DNA of 64,000 nucleotides. Origin: Merluccius polli. Lineage: Eukaryota; Chordata; Actinopteri; Gadiformes; Merlucciidae. The notes below the pieces were generated by a model. The model was given only the letters and a program-made list of their open reading frames with translations. It was not told where the DNA came from and did not search any database. How positions within the stretch are numbered: position 1 is the first letter of the stretch; each line of letters starts with the position of its first letter. Made by a program: the position numbers and the translations under genes. Below, one piece after another: positions 1 to 12,199 of this stretch. The stretch lies in contig JAOPHQ010004855.1 in the NCBI GenBank assembly GCA_030340625.1, forward strand, positions 124,001 through 188,000, written 5' to 3'.

Positions 1-1190
1 ATTAACCAAATGGAATAGTTTGTGTCATTGAAATAAATAGTACAACCATATAAATTGTAGTGGGAACTCAACTGCAACATGATCAATAACCATTGACATC
101 TAACATATTTGCCACAAGTGTCACAATGGCTACTAATTAGTGCTGTGGATAGCTACGGCCAAACAAAGCCTATACACAAGATGGACAGGACACTGCAACC
201 CAGGTTATTATGGTGGCTCAAATGACTCTTTAGTCATTTAGCCATGGACACTTTTATCCAAAGTGAATTCAGATACATGACATTAAGAAGCAGGTAAGGC
301 ATCTTGCTCAAGGTTGCATACAGGTAGACATCAGACAATAGGGCTTTGGAATGGATGTCGTCGAACACCCTAACCTTCTACATTATCCTGCTCCGACAAA
401 AGGGTGGGTGGGACAGGGGTGGCAGAACTCAACACAAACGTAAAGGTGTATCATTCCCACGACCAGGCGAAGCCATGGTCCTCAAATTGTAATCCAAACC
501 ATGGCAAGGTCAATCTCGGAATCCAATCGGCTACCGTCTAACGACAAGCCTCTGGGGGCAAGGGCCAATATTTCTGGCAGACGGGTGTAGCCAGCAAATA
601 TCCGGGCCAAGACTTCCTCTTCCGTGCACCGGTCATTGTTTACAGTCCGATTAGCAACTTAAGACACGTGAACAGAGTTGGAGTTAAGAGACGACATCTA
701 CGATAGGAGACTTTTCACAAGTAGCTAATAAAAACCTAAAACATCGTCAGACGACAGCCGATGGGTTCCGAGATTCCAATTTCGGCCGATCCTCCTCTTT
801 TGCTCTCCACACGGATTGTTCACCCGGATGCGACCAAAGCCCACTCAAACATGATTGGTCAATACTACTCGGACTACAAACGGAAACCAGAACGCTTCCA
901 ATACCAAAATCTTGTCCCTTTGCCTACAGATTCTGCATTCATATGCAGATACTGTATCTGTTTATAGAGATTATGGTGAGGTATACTTGATTAGTAGTGG
1001 AGTGTGTGCCTAGGACACGCTTACCGTCTTGCCATGAAGACTTGGAGCGCTAACGGTGTGTGTGATGTAGCCAGACGCAGGTGTCAAGCGTCTCTCGATG
1101 GTAGCAGCCTGCATAACACACATGAATAATAATGCTACACCCATTTGCTTTATTTTACATTTCTGCAAGCATATAACTCACATTATTATT
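1..1190. other. Non-coding flank (plekha7 downstream intron)
   Basis: I see no gene or exon here. About 230-420 holds a degraded copy of a common teleost dispersed repeat: a phrase resembling ACTTTTATCCAAAG, then GCATCTTGCTCAAGG and a GTCGAACACC box. A 68-codon frame at 761-967 has no recognisable content. The stretch is probably intron of plekha7, but no further exon was recognised. Confidence 0.4.
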
Positions 1191-1198
1191 ACTTGGAG

Positions 1199-1552
1199 CA
1201 GTGGCTCCCAACCGGTGTGCCTTGAAGAAAGGCTAGGTGTGCCCTGACATTTTGTGGGATTTAATACATACTCCTGACATGGCGTGACGCCAGTGAGTGA
1301 GTCAAACAAATATTGAAAAGCAATTTGTCTATATTAACATGCTGTGGGCGACACATCACAACCTGCAAAAATGTATTCTTGTTTGTTTCTATCCATTATT
1401 GTTGCAGCAAGGTATCATAGCAACCATATGAACATGTAGCATACGTTTGTCACTAACTTAGTTTGGATCAAAAAATGGGTGGTGTGCCTTGAATTTCTGG
1501 ACGGGATTGCTGTTATGTCTTAGGCTAGCCCCAAAACGGATGGGAACCACTG
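1199..1552. mobile_element. Non-autonomous hAT (MITE)
   Basis: Ends are CAGTGGCTCCCAACC and the inverted GGGAACCACTG, the common CAGTGGTTCCCAA-type hAT terminus. They are flanked by an 8-bp target duplication with one mismatch, ACTTGGAG (1191-1198) and ACTTAGAG (1553-1560). The 354-bp interior is non-coding and repeats GGTGTGCCTTGAA near both ends. Confidence 0.85.
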
Positions 1553-2146
1553 ACTTAGAGGGTCTGTGGTGAAATTATAGTTTACTTCCCGTCTGGGATT
1601 AAAAATTCCATTTTATCTCATTGACATTAATCAGCAATCTATCTTCTATCGTCATGCAGAGTTTTAAGTGATTACAACAACATCATCATACCACTAGCTA
1701 ACTGAGCTATTTCGTACGTATAGAAATACTGTTATATTTATGTATTGGGGTGTTACATTCTGTTCACAAGAATGTACATTCTGTACATTCTTGACACCCC
1801 CCTATACTCAAAGGCACTAGAGCATCACTACTCAGAGTGTCGGAACAGAATAAAGAAGACAGACGGAGAGAGGCAGGCTTCCCCAGGCGAGGCTACATTC
1901 TGACAGGCACAGTTGCGCTATTATGCAGACAGCTGCAGGAGCTGATATGTATGCATCCTAAACACTGTGTCACCCGATGCACCTCTCAATAACCATGTGT
2001 GGTCACTGATGTATATTTGGCACTGCATTGCATATTTTCATCAGTTAAGAGCGTCCACTAGCTGCTGTTGATGGTCAATGGTAGGAATGATTATTAAAAG
2101 GCACTCTGGACTCACAGAGACTGCTAGAGTGTTAACCTTCTCTTAC
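1553..2146. other. Intronic sequence, nothing recognised
   Basis: Unique-looking AT-rich sequence apart from a small hairpin around TGTACATTCT at about 1760-1795. No coding or mobile-element signature was found. Confidence 0.4.
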
Positions 2147-2747
2147 CTTGAGCAGCTGGGACTTGGTCCGTCGGGGGGAGGCTGCGAAGGGGCTGTCCAG
2201 CTCCGACCTGTTGCCCGTCGGCCGGACCGTTACCCGTTCAGCAGGTGTATGAGGCCTCCGCACAGGGGACATGGTCCTGCTGATCCCGGGCAGGTGCAGG
2301 TCGGCGGAGGAGGGGGGCACTGAGATGCAGCGCGGGTGGCCCTCCGAGGGCCGGGGGGCCGAGAAGGTGGAAGAGGGGGGCACGGTAGAGGGCGGCCGGG
2401 GTCCGTAAGGGTAGTCTGGCGCAGGTGTGTAGAGCGGCGCCGTGGGGCTGCCGTGTCGGTACTGGTGGCGCTGCTGCCACTCGTACAGCTGATACACGGG
2501 GCCACCACCACTGACAGCACCAGCACCACCACCGCCTGGCCCGCCCAGCTCCGGGGTGAGGTGGAAGTGGCTGAGGCGGTCCTGGGCGTATTTGTACTCA
2601 CTGGCGCGGGCAGTGGTGGTTGCAGTATGAGGGGGGCTGGGGCGAGGGGTCTTTGGCAGGGTCTGGTAGCGCATCTTCCCAGAGGAGGAGAACTTGGGCA
2701 GGGTGGCGGGGGAGCGGCGGGGGAGGGTGTTCTCTTGGGACGGGGGT
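2147..2747 (-). CDS. plekha7: plekha7 exon: proline/serine-rich central region (partial gene, last exon in window)
   Basis: Coding exon on the minus strand, bounded by an acceptor (pyrimidine tract ending CCCCCCAG just above 2747) and a donor GTAAGA at 2141-2146. It enters by completing a Gly codon split with the exon at 3662-4237 and leaves in phase 0. Diagnostic peptides in order are MRYQTLPKTPR, EYKYAQDRLSHFH, VYQLYEWQQRHQYRHGSPTAP and RRPHTPAERVTVRP, which correspond closely to the central region of vertebrate PLEKHA7, not PLEKHA5 or PLEKHA6. The family links the cadherin-p120 catenin junction to microtubules; this stretch lies between the PH domain and the coiled coils and is low-complexity, rich in Pro, Ser and Gly. 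The strong GC bias opens long antisense and alternative frames that are not genes. The next downstream exon was not found in 1-2146. Confidence 0.9.
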
Positions 2748-3661
2748 CTGGGGGGCGAGGAGAGAGAGAGAGACGGTACAAATGTGTTGGAAACAGCTGC
2801 AGATGGTCTGATCAGTGAGTCAACGCGCTAATGTTGTGACAATAACAATAGCGACCCAGGTTCGACACCAACCTGCGATCCTTAAAAAAGACCAGAGAGA
2901 TGTGTGACAGACAGCAGGAGACAGTAGAGATGAGTTCTGAAGGAGACCCAAGGTTCTTAAGGTTCAGAAAGCATCAAAGGACCAGGAGGCAAAGAAGATT
3001 CTTATAAAACATTGTTTTTCTGTTTGATTTTAAAATTGAATAAAATTGTTAATATTTCATCACAGCAACAAACTCTCTTTTTCATCTAGGGTCGGATGGT
3101 AATACAACTGCAGTGCCTCTGAAGCAGCAATATTGATTTTTATTTCTATATTCATTTATTTGAATCATAGCAATAATGACCAGATATCTGGTCATTAGTA
3201 CTGGCTGAATATGGCTGCTCATCTGGGGGAGTGCTTGGACTATGAATAATAAAATATGAGAATGACTATTGTTCCACTCAAATGACTCAGAATCCCTTAC
3301 ATCGAGGGAGTTCTGAAAAATGACCTAGTGCAATGTAGCAGAAAATGTCTTAGGAAGATTGGAAATATGAATTGATATAAGACTACTACTAGTAGTACTA
3401 ATTTCACACCACCAGGAGGAGGTGTTTGCCAGACTTCTAAAATTAGTTTTCTTGGTGTACAGTATACATGTATATGTGAGCAGAATATCAAAACGTTTAC
3501 TTGCATAATGCATGATGGTATTGGTACAGTCTATTTAAAATGTGGCTTGCCTGGTAAGGCTAAGCATCTGGGACTAATAAATTACGACAAATTGTATTAG
3601 AATTATATAAAGAATAATACATAACCTATGGCAACTATGGAGCAGTGGGCTGGTGACCTAC
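2748..3661. other. plekha7 intron, nothing else recognised
   Basis: Intron between exons 3662-4237 and 2147-2747, mostly AT-rich unique sequence. No repeat family was recognised beyond short A/T runs and a duplicated GACCAGATATCTGGTC palindrome near 3178-3193. Confidence 0.6.
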
Positions 3662-4237
3662 CCTTTGATCTCGGCCCTATGCACTTGGACCCATTGCTCC
3701 ACCTGCTCTAGGGCGCTCTTCCTGTTGCTGTCCTCCCTGTGGGGCTGCTCCCCTCTGTGGGGCTGCTCCTCCCTGTGGGGGGACTCTCGGCAGGGCGGTG
3801 AGGGGCTCCTCTGGTAGGTCCCTGCCCCGATGCCGTTGGGTTCCAGGATGGGGCTGGGCGTGGCGGAGGTGCTCAGGCCGTTGCGGGTACAGGAGTTGGG
3901 GGGCAGCGTGGATGCAGCTTGTGATGGCACCCTGGATCCCGGGGCCGAAGTGGAGGTGGGGCCAGCGTCTGTCAGGGGGGCGAAGTAGGAGGAGGAGGCG
4001 GTGGGGTTGGACATGAGGGAGGAGTGAGTGTCCATCTCCATGGGGATGGTGGCGGTGTCTCTGAGGAGGGTTTCAGCGTCGTCCAGGTGGCCGTGGCGGA
4101 TGGGCTCCAGGAGGACCTCGTGGATGACCCGGTCCGGATTCTGGCTGTCGGAGGCGGTCTTGGCGGGGTGGTGGTTGACATGGTTGGTCTGGGGGACTGC
4201 CTGGTGGTGTTCCAGTGTGAGCAGCCTTTCTGTTGGC
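3662..4237 (-). CDS. plekha7: plekha7 exon: region after the PH domain
   Basis: A 576-nt exon with acceptor CCCAGCAG just above 4237 and donor GTAGGT at 3656-3661. It begins by completing an Arg codon from exon 5476-5657 and ends with two bases of a Gly codon completed in exon 2147-2747, so both junctions are in phase. HHQAVPQTNH near the start matches the segment that follows the PH helix in PLEKHA7. Near the end, NRKSALEQVEQWVQVHRAE is the conserved short helical motif. An imperfect hexapeptide repeat built on HREEQP / HRGEQP lies around 3725-3790. The cysteine-rich patch that I recall from mammalian PLEKHA7 just after the PH domain is not evident here, which may reflect teleost or paralogue divergence. 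Confidence 0.88.
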
Positions 4238-5475
4238 CTGCTGGGAGAAGGGAAAGGAACACAAGCCTTTCATGTACCTACATATCTGCAGCTGAGTTAA
4301 AGTACTTCACCCAGTGATTCCTTTATTTCCGGCATTTGTATGTCAACAATCAATAATCCTTTGATTTCCGATTTCATGGACTTCTTTCAAACCTTTAAAA
4401 AAAAAGAAATTTCTATTTAATTCCATTCACTGAATAAAATGAGTAAATCACAACAAACAAGCACAATGCAAACAGAATTATGCAGGAGACTGTCAGTGAA
4501 TGATGGATTAGGTTTATTATATTTCTCCATCTCTTCAGGGCCGTCCTTCCAAACACACATGAATAATGAATTTCTCCAACTTTGCTATAACTCCGTGCTG
4601 CATAAGGTCCAAGCTGTAAATGAACAGATGTGTTTGCACTAAGAAATACCCCCAATTAAACCCCAGGTTTACCCTAGTATTACTCCAGTTAATCTTGAAA
4701 CTCATAACCCAGCATTACCCTAGAAATACCCCAGTTATAATACAGTAATATCCCTGTATTACACCAGTAATACTGCAGTATACATAAAACTGTGCTGTGT
4801 TCGACTACTTCAAAAGAGATTTCAGCAGGTTGCTTGGCTGCAGAATCACTAAGCATCTCTAAGAAGCATCTCAACTTGCCTAATAGAGAATAGGAACTGT
4901 TTTATTATCAACTCACAACTGCTGGAGTTATTCTCTCCATGGTAAAAACATCCCACAGGGATTACATCATCACTTCTGTTGAGTCAGGGTCACTCAATGT
5001 ATTCATGTGACCTTGTGACCTTCAGAGTGTCTGTCTGACTGGTAGCACAGCTTCCAGTACTGACCCATGGCTGCAATAGACCAGTGTCTCCCTAACACTT
5101 GGGTTGCCTGAATACATATGGGATTGCGGGAGAGTGCTGACTTTTAGGCTTTAGATATTTGATGATATATTTTTTACTTTAATGAACAGACCGCCCAATG
5201 ACCCATAGCCAAGAGTAAACTTAGTAATAATTACTTCACAGGGACATGGATATTACCGGCAGATGAGAGGGGTCAAAACAATGTGTGGAGAAGCAGATGA
5301 TGCTCAATTATATGGTATAACAGGTTGGGGTCACAAGAATTTTCTGACCTAAAAATGGGGGGCCACAGACCAGACCCAAAAAGGTTGTGAGCCCCTGCTA
5401 TAGACTATCTCTAGTGTGCTTGTGACTTGGTACAAGTCATGCTTGTGTGTTGCGGTTAAGCCGGGTCTATGTCAC
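4238..5475. other. plekha7 intron
   Basis: Intron between exons 5476-5657 and 3662-4237. Around 4650-4790 a degenerate short tandem pattern based on TACCCTAGTATTACTCCAGT recurs several times. Nothing else was recognised. Confidence 0.55.
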
Positions 5476-5657
5476 CTGACCACGGTGTCTGCCTGGTTCT
5501 GCATCTGCGCCGCCTGGTTCATGGCACGCAGCCAGCTGCTTTGGTCCTCCTGCGTGTCAGCACTGAAGTAGTATGTCCGCATGCCCCCATGCTCCGCCTG
5601 TGAGCCAATCACAGAGCTGTGCTTGTAAATATATGAGCGCATGCCAGTGTGGCTAGC
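5476..5657 (-). CDS. plekha7: plekha7 exon: C-terminal half of the PH domain
   Basis: A 182-nt exon with acceptor CCCATAG above 5657 and donor GTGACA at 5470-5475. It starts in phase 0 and ends with two bases of a split Arg codon. The translation begins SHTGMRSYIYKHSSV and contains GMRTYYFSADTQED followed by SSWLRAMNQAAQM. This is the last beta strands and the C-terminal alpha helix of the PLEKHA-type pleckstrin-homology fold; the helix Trp is present. The PH domain of this family binds phosphoinositides. Two residues differ from the usual helix entry (QSSWL where mammals have MNAWV), a conservative change. Adjacent introns are short and mostly unique sequence. Confidence 0.93.
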
Positions 5658-7801
5658 CTATGGGCAGAGAGCAGAGGGGGGGAGGGGAGTCAGTAAACGG
5701 CAGTGTGAGTGTTTGAGTCCACATTCAGTAGTAGAGAGGTATGTCATGCTGTCCGAGTAGAGAAGTAACAGCAAGAGACCACAAGAGTCAGAGAATCAAT
5801 GAAAGAAGCCAGCCAATAGAAATACAGGCAGAAAAACACCAGCCACAGTAAGAGCACAACACAGAAACTTCGACCAATGAATGAGAATGTCCGATCCATA
5901 TAATGTTACAAGAATACTTTCTATATAGTTTTACACACTCACACAGCCTAGCTAGCTACTGAAGAAAGTATAAACCAAAGTACAACAACTCATTTTATAT
6001 TTTGATTATTTTTCACCTCTGTGACTCTCATGTCTGTCTCCGAATTCTCATGCCTGCTCTTTTCTTTTGTAGAGAGAACCAGAGAAAACACCAAAGAAGA
6101 GTGGTCTTAGATGAAAAAGCCAATTAGAAAATATGAATATATAAATGTTAGACACTTAAAATGCAAGAATCCTCTCTCAGACAGGGTAATTGTAGAGGAA
6201 TGTTTGACGATTTGACTGATAGATTCAGGCATCTGAAGTATGCAACTTTTAATACATACTAAACAGATTGTTTAGGTAAAGCAGGACATCTAACAAACAG
6301 ATACTGCTTTGGGACCTAACAATGACCCACCCACTCTGTTATTCCCAGAGAGATCAACACTTCATAATTCAATAAGTAAACTTCCGTTTGCTATTTTTCT
6401 CAAAGATATGAAGTGCCAAGTTAAGACTGCTGATGAGCGTCTGTGCTATACAATTAGTTATTTTCCAGGTGGTTACATTTTCATCCACCAAATGCAATTC
6501 TGTGCCAAAAGCCAGTTTGATTCCGAGATACGGCACATTAGTTTTGGGTTTTGGTTCATCAAACTCCACACTGATTGCAGTAGATGAACAGCCTTGTGGA
6601 GAAAATGAGTGTGTGGAAAAAAAGGTCTTCTCTTTTCTCTTCCCTTACATTTTAAATCTGCAACGAAAACAAGATTGTCTCGCCAACAAATGCATGTAAA
6701 TGATCAGGTAAATAAATGTCTCTCCCTTCCCATGGGGGGGGCGTGTACTGTGGTGACATCTATTGTGGGAGGATATGGCAATTACCTGCTTGCTTCTACA
6801 TCTGATTTCTGTCATGTTTTAACCAACAGGAATCACAATTACACTTGTCTATGTAAAGGGGAAACGACACACAAAACAGCACACATAGGGAAATGCACAA
6901 TGAAATCACATCAACTGAAAGGCTGGCTGGCAGTAATGGCTCTACTCTAAACACACACACACACACACATTATCATAAAACACTATAAGGCACAGAAAGA
7001 AATGCAGACACGGTGAGATGTATACATATAGTAGTTTAAAAATATGAACAATGTACATGATGTAAGCAGCTGTCATGTTGCTACAGTCAACTATGTGGTG
7101 ACAGCAGGCAGATGACAAACTAAAGACTGCACGTCACATCACAAAGAGAGATATGGTGACGCATGAGCAGCCAGTCAGTCAGACAGACAGACACACACAC
7201 TATGTGTGTATGTATTATTACTTATTTTATTCAACAAAATTATAAACTCGCTTGTAATCTCACTTACTCCAGCATATCCACAAATGATAATCACTCTTAC
7301 TCAAAATGTCTCTCTGTCTCTCTCTCTCTCACCTTATGTCTGAGTGAGTCTCTCTCTGTACTTTCTCCCTGGGAGACCAGGTTGGTGTGGAATGTAATTA
7401 TGTCTTGATGTGCATTGTGAGTCTTCCCATTAACCTTCCTGTGTGTCTCCCTTCGCTTTGTTCACCTTTACTTATCAATATCCCTCTATTCACAGCTACC
7501 ATCCTCTCATCCATCCACTCTCATCTATCCATCCATCCATCCAGCTTGTTCACTTCGGCCACATCTCATCTTGGCTCTCTCTCTCTCTCTCTCTTTCTCA
7601 TATCTGAAAATAGCCTTTAATATTTCTAGCTTAGAAGGGTAACAAAGGTATAAGTTGCACACATACAAGCACATGTGTGTGCACACGGCTCTATTTAAAG
7701 GCTCATTGTGTATTCCAAGATAAGCCTGGGCAGCCTGAAACTAGCCAAAAGAGATTCTTTGTATCCTAAAACAATCTTTCAAATACCACCTAAAAATACT
7801 G

Positions 7802-7850
<49 letters not shown>

Positions 7851-8744
7851 AAGACAAATCACTGAAGCTTTCAAAGTAATGGACTTTCGTTTTCATTTGG
7901 AGGAGCAACACCCCTGTCCCAGAGAAATAGAATAGAGAAGAAGATATTACTTGAGTGTAATTGCCTATGATGAAAGAGAATGCCAACATGACAGATGGAA
8001 CAAATATAATCACACAAGGCCTTGGCTTGTCCTAAGCCAAATATAATGACTGCCATGATGCCACCAGGATAACGAGAGGAGAGAGGAGAGGAGAGGAGAG
8101 GGAAGAGGGGAGCGACAAGTGTGTGAGATGGCAAGAAGCTGTGAGGAATATGAGGAAGGGGATAGGTAGACAGAAGAACAGGAAAGAAAGAGAGAGAGAG
8201 AGAGAGAGGAGAGACACTGAGTAAGAGGAAGGTGAACACACACAGAAGAAGAGTGGAGGGATACAAGAGCACATAGGACGAAATAGAGTGTTGAGGAAGA
8301 CATTTAACCCAAAACAACATTCATTAAAAGACACGTGGCTGTCAGAACATGCAGGGGAACCAGAAACATAGAGGGCTGCCTGGATGTTCCTGGTGTCCAG
8401 AGCCCAGCACGGCACGCCCACAGAGAGGCAGCGGCAACACAGGAAGTACCTATTGATTTAATCAGGGGGGCCGGACGAATCCACACACTCACGGGACAGC
8501 CGGCCAAGGGGAACAAGAGAAGCAAAATCAGTCAATCAGGATGGTGGGGGGGGGGGGGTGAACTAAGGTTACTACACGATTGTAGACGAAAGCAGAAAAA
8601 CACACGCACACACATATATTCACACCTGCACAAGTGCACACGCGCATGGATGCGCACACACATCCACACTGTCACACAATTCACACCTACCTGTGTGAAT
8701 GTATATGTATGTGTGTGTGTGTGCGCATGCGTGCAGATGGGCAT
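5658..8744. other. plekha7 intron with simple repeats
   Basis: Intronic sequence without recognisable exons. It holds (AC)n at 6951-6970, CT-rich low-complexity at 7310-7360 and 7570-7600, a GGA/GAGA-rich patch at 8070-8215, and a purine-rich and CA-rich stretch to 8725. The apparent frames through these arrays are compositional. Confidence 0.5.
7805..7848. repeat. (TA)n microsatellite
   Basis: About 21 uninterrupted TA units, read directly. Confidence 0.95.
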
Positions 8745-9028
8745 AGATTAAAATATTTAATCTAGATTAATCTAATGGTAATCTTGAAATTAATCTAGGT
8801 TAATCTAGATTAAAGTGGCTCCTTTGAATGATGTCGAAGGTGTCCGTAATATGTGTTTGCTACCTAAATAATGACTTATATTACTAAAGTGGGTCTGCGC
8901 GATTGTTGAGCGGGGGGTGCTACCGGAGGATTTCGGTTCACGATAATATCGGCGATAAAAATATTATCGCCGATGAAGAATCTCGCGTTAATACATACCG
9001 CCGATAACGCCGTTATCGGCCCATCACT
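8745..9028. mobile_element. Remnant of a hAT-like fish repeat
   Basis: Begins with overlapping TTAATCTAGATTAATCTA motifs and ends GGCCCATCACTA, which inverted reads TAGTGATGGG, the same terminus as the element at 16266-18242. Internal self-complementary stretches (CGGCGATAAAAATATTATCGCCG and CCGATAACGCCGTTATCGG class) are visible. No target duplication was found, so the left end is uncertain. Confidence 0.5.
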
Positions 9029-9655
9029 ATTAAATACAGATGTATTTAACTATATTAACACAATACATGAAATACTGCCAGTATTGTTTTAAGGTAGGTT
9101 GCTTAGCTATATTGAATAGAATATATTATTATTGTTATTGAATATAATAATTAGTCAACTGTGTAAACATGACACAAATGCCTTGGTGTGATAGGGTTAG
9201 GGTTAGTCTGTCACTCACTTGTGAATGCATATTTGCAAATATAACAAAATATGATTGTCTCACAAATATTGCATCTTATTGAGACTACTCATTGGTAGTC
9301 ACTTGTCTGAAGAGAATACCACCAAAATAAGTAGAAAAAAGTTCTGTCATTTGCTTTTGTTGAACAAAGGCAATAATAATGTCATATCAGCATCTAAATC
9401 ATAATATCCCTAATCCTTTTGACAAGTGTTATATCATATAATCATCTTCGCTTCAAGCATACTAAATATTTGTTACATGAGACGCAACCGCCAAAAGCCG
9501 TCACAACACAATAAGCGAACTCCTGTCGTATACTAGTTATTGCCTGGCAAGCGAACACAATAATCTAATATACTTGAATATTTGCGACTCCAGAACCAAC
9601 AAAACTACACTTCTACAAGAAAGAGGGGGAAAAGGTTAAGACAGAGAGAGTGGGA

Positions 9656-9674
9656 GAGAGAGAGAGAGAGAGAG
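9656..9674. repeat. (GA)n just outside the exon 9684-9784 donor
   Basis: About nine GA units on the plus strand, that is (TC)n immediately downstream of the minus-strand donor at 9678-9683. Confidence 0.9.
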
Positions 9675-9683
9675 AAACATTAC

Positions 9684-9784
9684 CTTGAAGGCAAACTTGC
9701 GGCTGATGTGGTCCTCTGGTCCAATGGGACTGATGACATAACTGGGCAAAGGAATACTGCCCAGCACAGACTCCTCGCGGCTGT
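9684..9784 (-). CDS. plekha7: plekha7 exon: middle strands of the PH domain
   Basis: A 101-nt exon with acceptor TTTCCCAG above 9784 and donor GTAATG at 9678-9683. Its first two bases complete an Asp codon begun in exon 23014-23086. It encodes SREESVLGSIPLPSYVIS followed by PIGPEDHISRKFAFK, essentially the PLEKHA7 sequence, whereas the PLEKHA6 paralogue differs in this segment. The exon sits between two dinucleotide arrays: on the transcript strand a long (TC)n lies about 50 nt upstream of the acceptor and a shorter (TC)n begins a few bases after the donor. A repeat-rich 13.2-kb intron separates it from the preceding exon. Confidence 0.95.
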
Positions 9785-9825
9785 CTGGGAAAGGCGAGTG
9801 ACATGGACAGACAGAGGGAGAGAGA

Positions 9826-9927
<102 letters not shown>

Positions 9928-10043
9928 GGTGGGATGCATAACCCAACAATAAGAGAGTTAAGAGATAAGACCATAAGGAATGGGAAAGGGGGGGGGGGGG
10001 GTGGAAAGCAGTCAACATCACTTGTCATATTTCAATTTGAATG

Positions 10044-10046
<3 letters not shown>

Positions 10047-10094
<48 letters not shown>
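10047..10094. repeat. (CA)n microsatellite
   Basis: About 24 CA units read directly. Confidence 0.95.
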
Positions 10095-10369
10095 CTACTA
10101 TAAATACAGGCTAAGGTGCCAGGGATGTAAATGTCCACTGTGGCATCTGTGGGCTGCTTATCAGCTCTGCATGGTGAGGTCATCACAAACACACACACAC
10201 ACACAGTGAAAGCTGTGCAGAACACACACATGCTGACCAGTGGGGTTCCTATCTTAATTATTTCTCACCTCTATAAATAAAGACGTACCTCTCCCCTGGG
10301 GATTGGTTTTCCACTGGACATTGTGACAGCCTGCTAGAATGTGTGTAAGTGCCTGTGTGTGTGTGAGTG

Positions 10370-10370
<1 letters not shown>

Positions 10371-10430
<60 letters not shown>
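10371..10430. repeat. (GT)n microsatellite
   Basis: About 29 GT units read directly. Confidence 0.95.
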
Positions 10431-10431
<1 letters not shown>

Positions 10432-11353
10432 GGGTATGTCCATGTGTGTATGTTTGATTGTGTGTGCATGGATGCATGCGTGTGTGCACTAGAGACAGAG
10501 TGGGATTAGTGCGCTAAAAGGTGGCAAGAGCGGCACATCAGAGAAGGAACAGTTTAAAAATATTCACATAGCTTTGGAGGAGACATTTCAAAACTTAAAT
10601 GAACTCTCTAGTGCAGGGGTTTTCAAACCATCAGCAGCCCTTTAGAGAACACTTAGTCAATGGCACACAATTTGACTTATTTCTTGCTGTTGCTAATGGG
10701 TGGGCTGGACTATTAAACAGGAGTGCTCTGCAATTTACAGTATGCACTAGGGGTGCAAACATATACTCGAGTAAGGGCGTGTTCACACCTAGCGTTTTTT
10801 GTGATAGGGAAAAGTTGAGCCGACCGTTTTTTCAACCAAAAAAAAAAGCTGGCAGCGCTTTTTGTCCTAAAAGCGCCGAGAGCGTTTTTTCTATCGCCTA
10901 GCAACGAACCCACTCTAGACCCCGACGTTACTCGCCTACTACGTATCCAGCAAAGATAATAGAGCGGAGCAAGATGGATCAGTAGCGTCATGGCGGTGAA
11001 GTACGTTTTGGGCCTGAATGGACGCCATTTTGATAAGCCACCTCAACATTCTAGGCTCGATTCAAGCCAATAAGGCCACATAGGATTAAACATAACTTGT
11101 ATAAATAAATATAATTTCATGCAAAACCTCGAATGGCTGGGCATATCATGTAATCCCAATTCAACCATATTCTTATCGACCACTAGATGGCCCTTTATCG
11201 TCTCGCTATCTATTAACATAGGCCACCGTTGTGCCTAAGCTGTGAGCCAAACTCATCGTTACACTTCAGACACAATTCCATCCCACGAGTCCCCTCAAAC
11301 AGCCAGATGTTTTACAGTTACAGCTGGCTGTCAACAGGTTGTCAATAACAACA

Positions 11354-11457
11354 ATGGCCGCTACATCAAGAGCATTTTGCTCGGCTATACATTGCCATAA
11401 TCGGCAATGTAAAAAGCCAGATCTATCATTTTTTCGATTCCCACTCAATAAGGAGAG
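11354..11457 (+). pseudogene. P-like transposase exon 1: N-terminal half of the THAP zinc finger
   Basis: Starts at ATG 11354 and reads MAATSRAFCSAIHCHNRQC followed by KKPDLSFFRFPLNKER, then a GTATTA donor. The start with two Cys residues, followed by the SFFRFP motif, is the classic N-terminal half of a THAP finger (C2CH, sequence-specific DNA binding). THAP9 and P-element transposases carry this domain at their N terminus. The intact exon reads cleanly even though later parts of the gene are damaged. Confidence 0.85.
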
Positions 11458-11829
11458 GTATTATTCTTAGATCATGATTAAGTTGCTAGCTGCTACATGA
11501 GCATTTTGGCTGTATAACTATGTATAGATTACAATTAAGATAGCATTAGCTAAGAAACAAACCAGTGTTAAATTAGCCTTTGCAATAGTCTTGTCTAACA
11601 CTGATACTATTAGGCTACGTTTCTACTTGTCACTTACCTGTAATGTTAAAGGTACTTATGTCAACTGCATGGTTGGCTGAGGTCACTGCAGGTGCATTGT
11701 AGCCTATTGATGTTGGTGCAACCAAATTTGATTTAAGTTTAAGATGAGCAAAAATTCATCCAATGACCATAAACACTGTTTAACAAGTAGCCTAAACATT
11801 CATTGCAATCATTGCCTTCATTTTGCTAG

Positions 11830-12066
11830 GTGTCAAATATGGGTGCAAAATAGTAGGAAGCAGGACCTGTTAAATCGAAGCCCAAGCTATCTCAGCACCA
11901 ACTGCAAGCTCTGTGCGGAGCATTTCGAGAGCAGCCAGTTTACCAATCCCTCAAAGAACAGGTTTAACTGGAACGCAGTACCGACACTATTTAGTGTCCC
12001 CAACCCGCCACAAAAAATAACCAGCAAGAGGATAAAAACCAGACAAAAAAGACACACCACAGACAG
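11830..12066 (+). pseudogene. P-like transposase exon 2: C-terminal half of the THAP finger
   Basis: The acceptor TTTTGCTAG precedes 11830 and a GTGAAT donor follows 12066. The translation contains RCQIWVQNSRKQDL, then NCKLCAEHFESSQF, then NRFNWNAVPTLFSVPNPP. This supplies the conserved Trp, the C-x2-C-x-x-H zinc ligands and the terminal AVPTLF box of the THAP domain, and the codon split at the exon junction is in phase with exon 1. A basic tail follows. Confidence 0.85.
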
Positions 12067-12199
12067 GTGAATTCAAAATGTTTACTGTATATTGGGACAG
12101 CTTACAGGCATAAAATATTCCAAGATAAGGTTGTTTAGCAAAAACAGTAGTTTCAAACAGTACCATTATCATTAGTGCAATATTTTTTACATTTTCCAG

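Noticed and set aside
761..967. 68-codon frame near the left edge
   Set aside because: No recognisable motif, no splice context; length is compatible with chance.
2230..2818. Long plus-strand and alternative minus-strand frames over the plekha7 exon
   Set aside because: They are shadows created by high GC content; splice phases and homology support only the MRYQTLPK frame.
10610..10640. CAGGGGTTTTCAAACC as a hAT left end
   Set aside because: No matching right end or duplication was found on either side of the P-like transposon.
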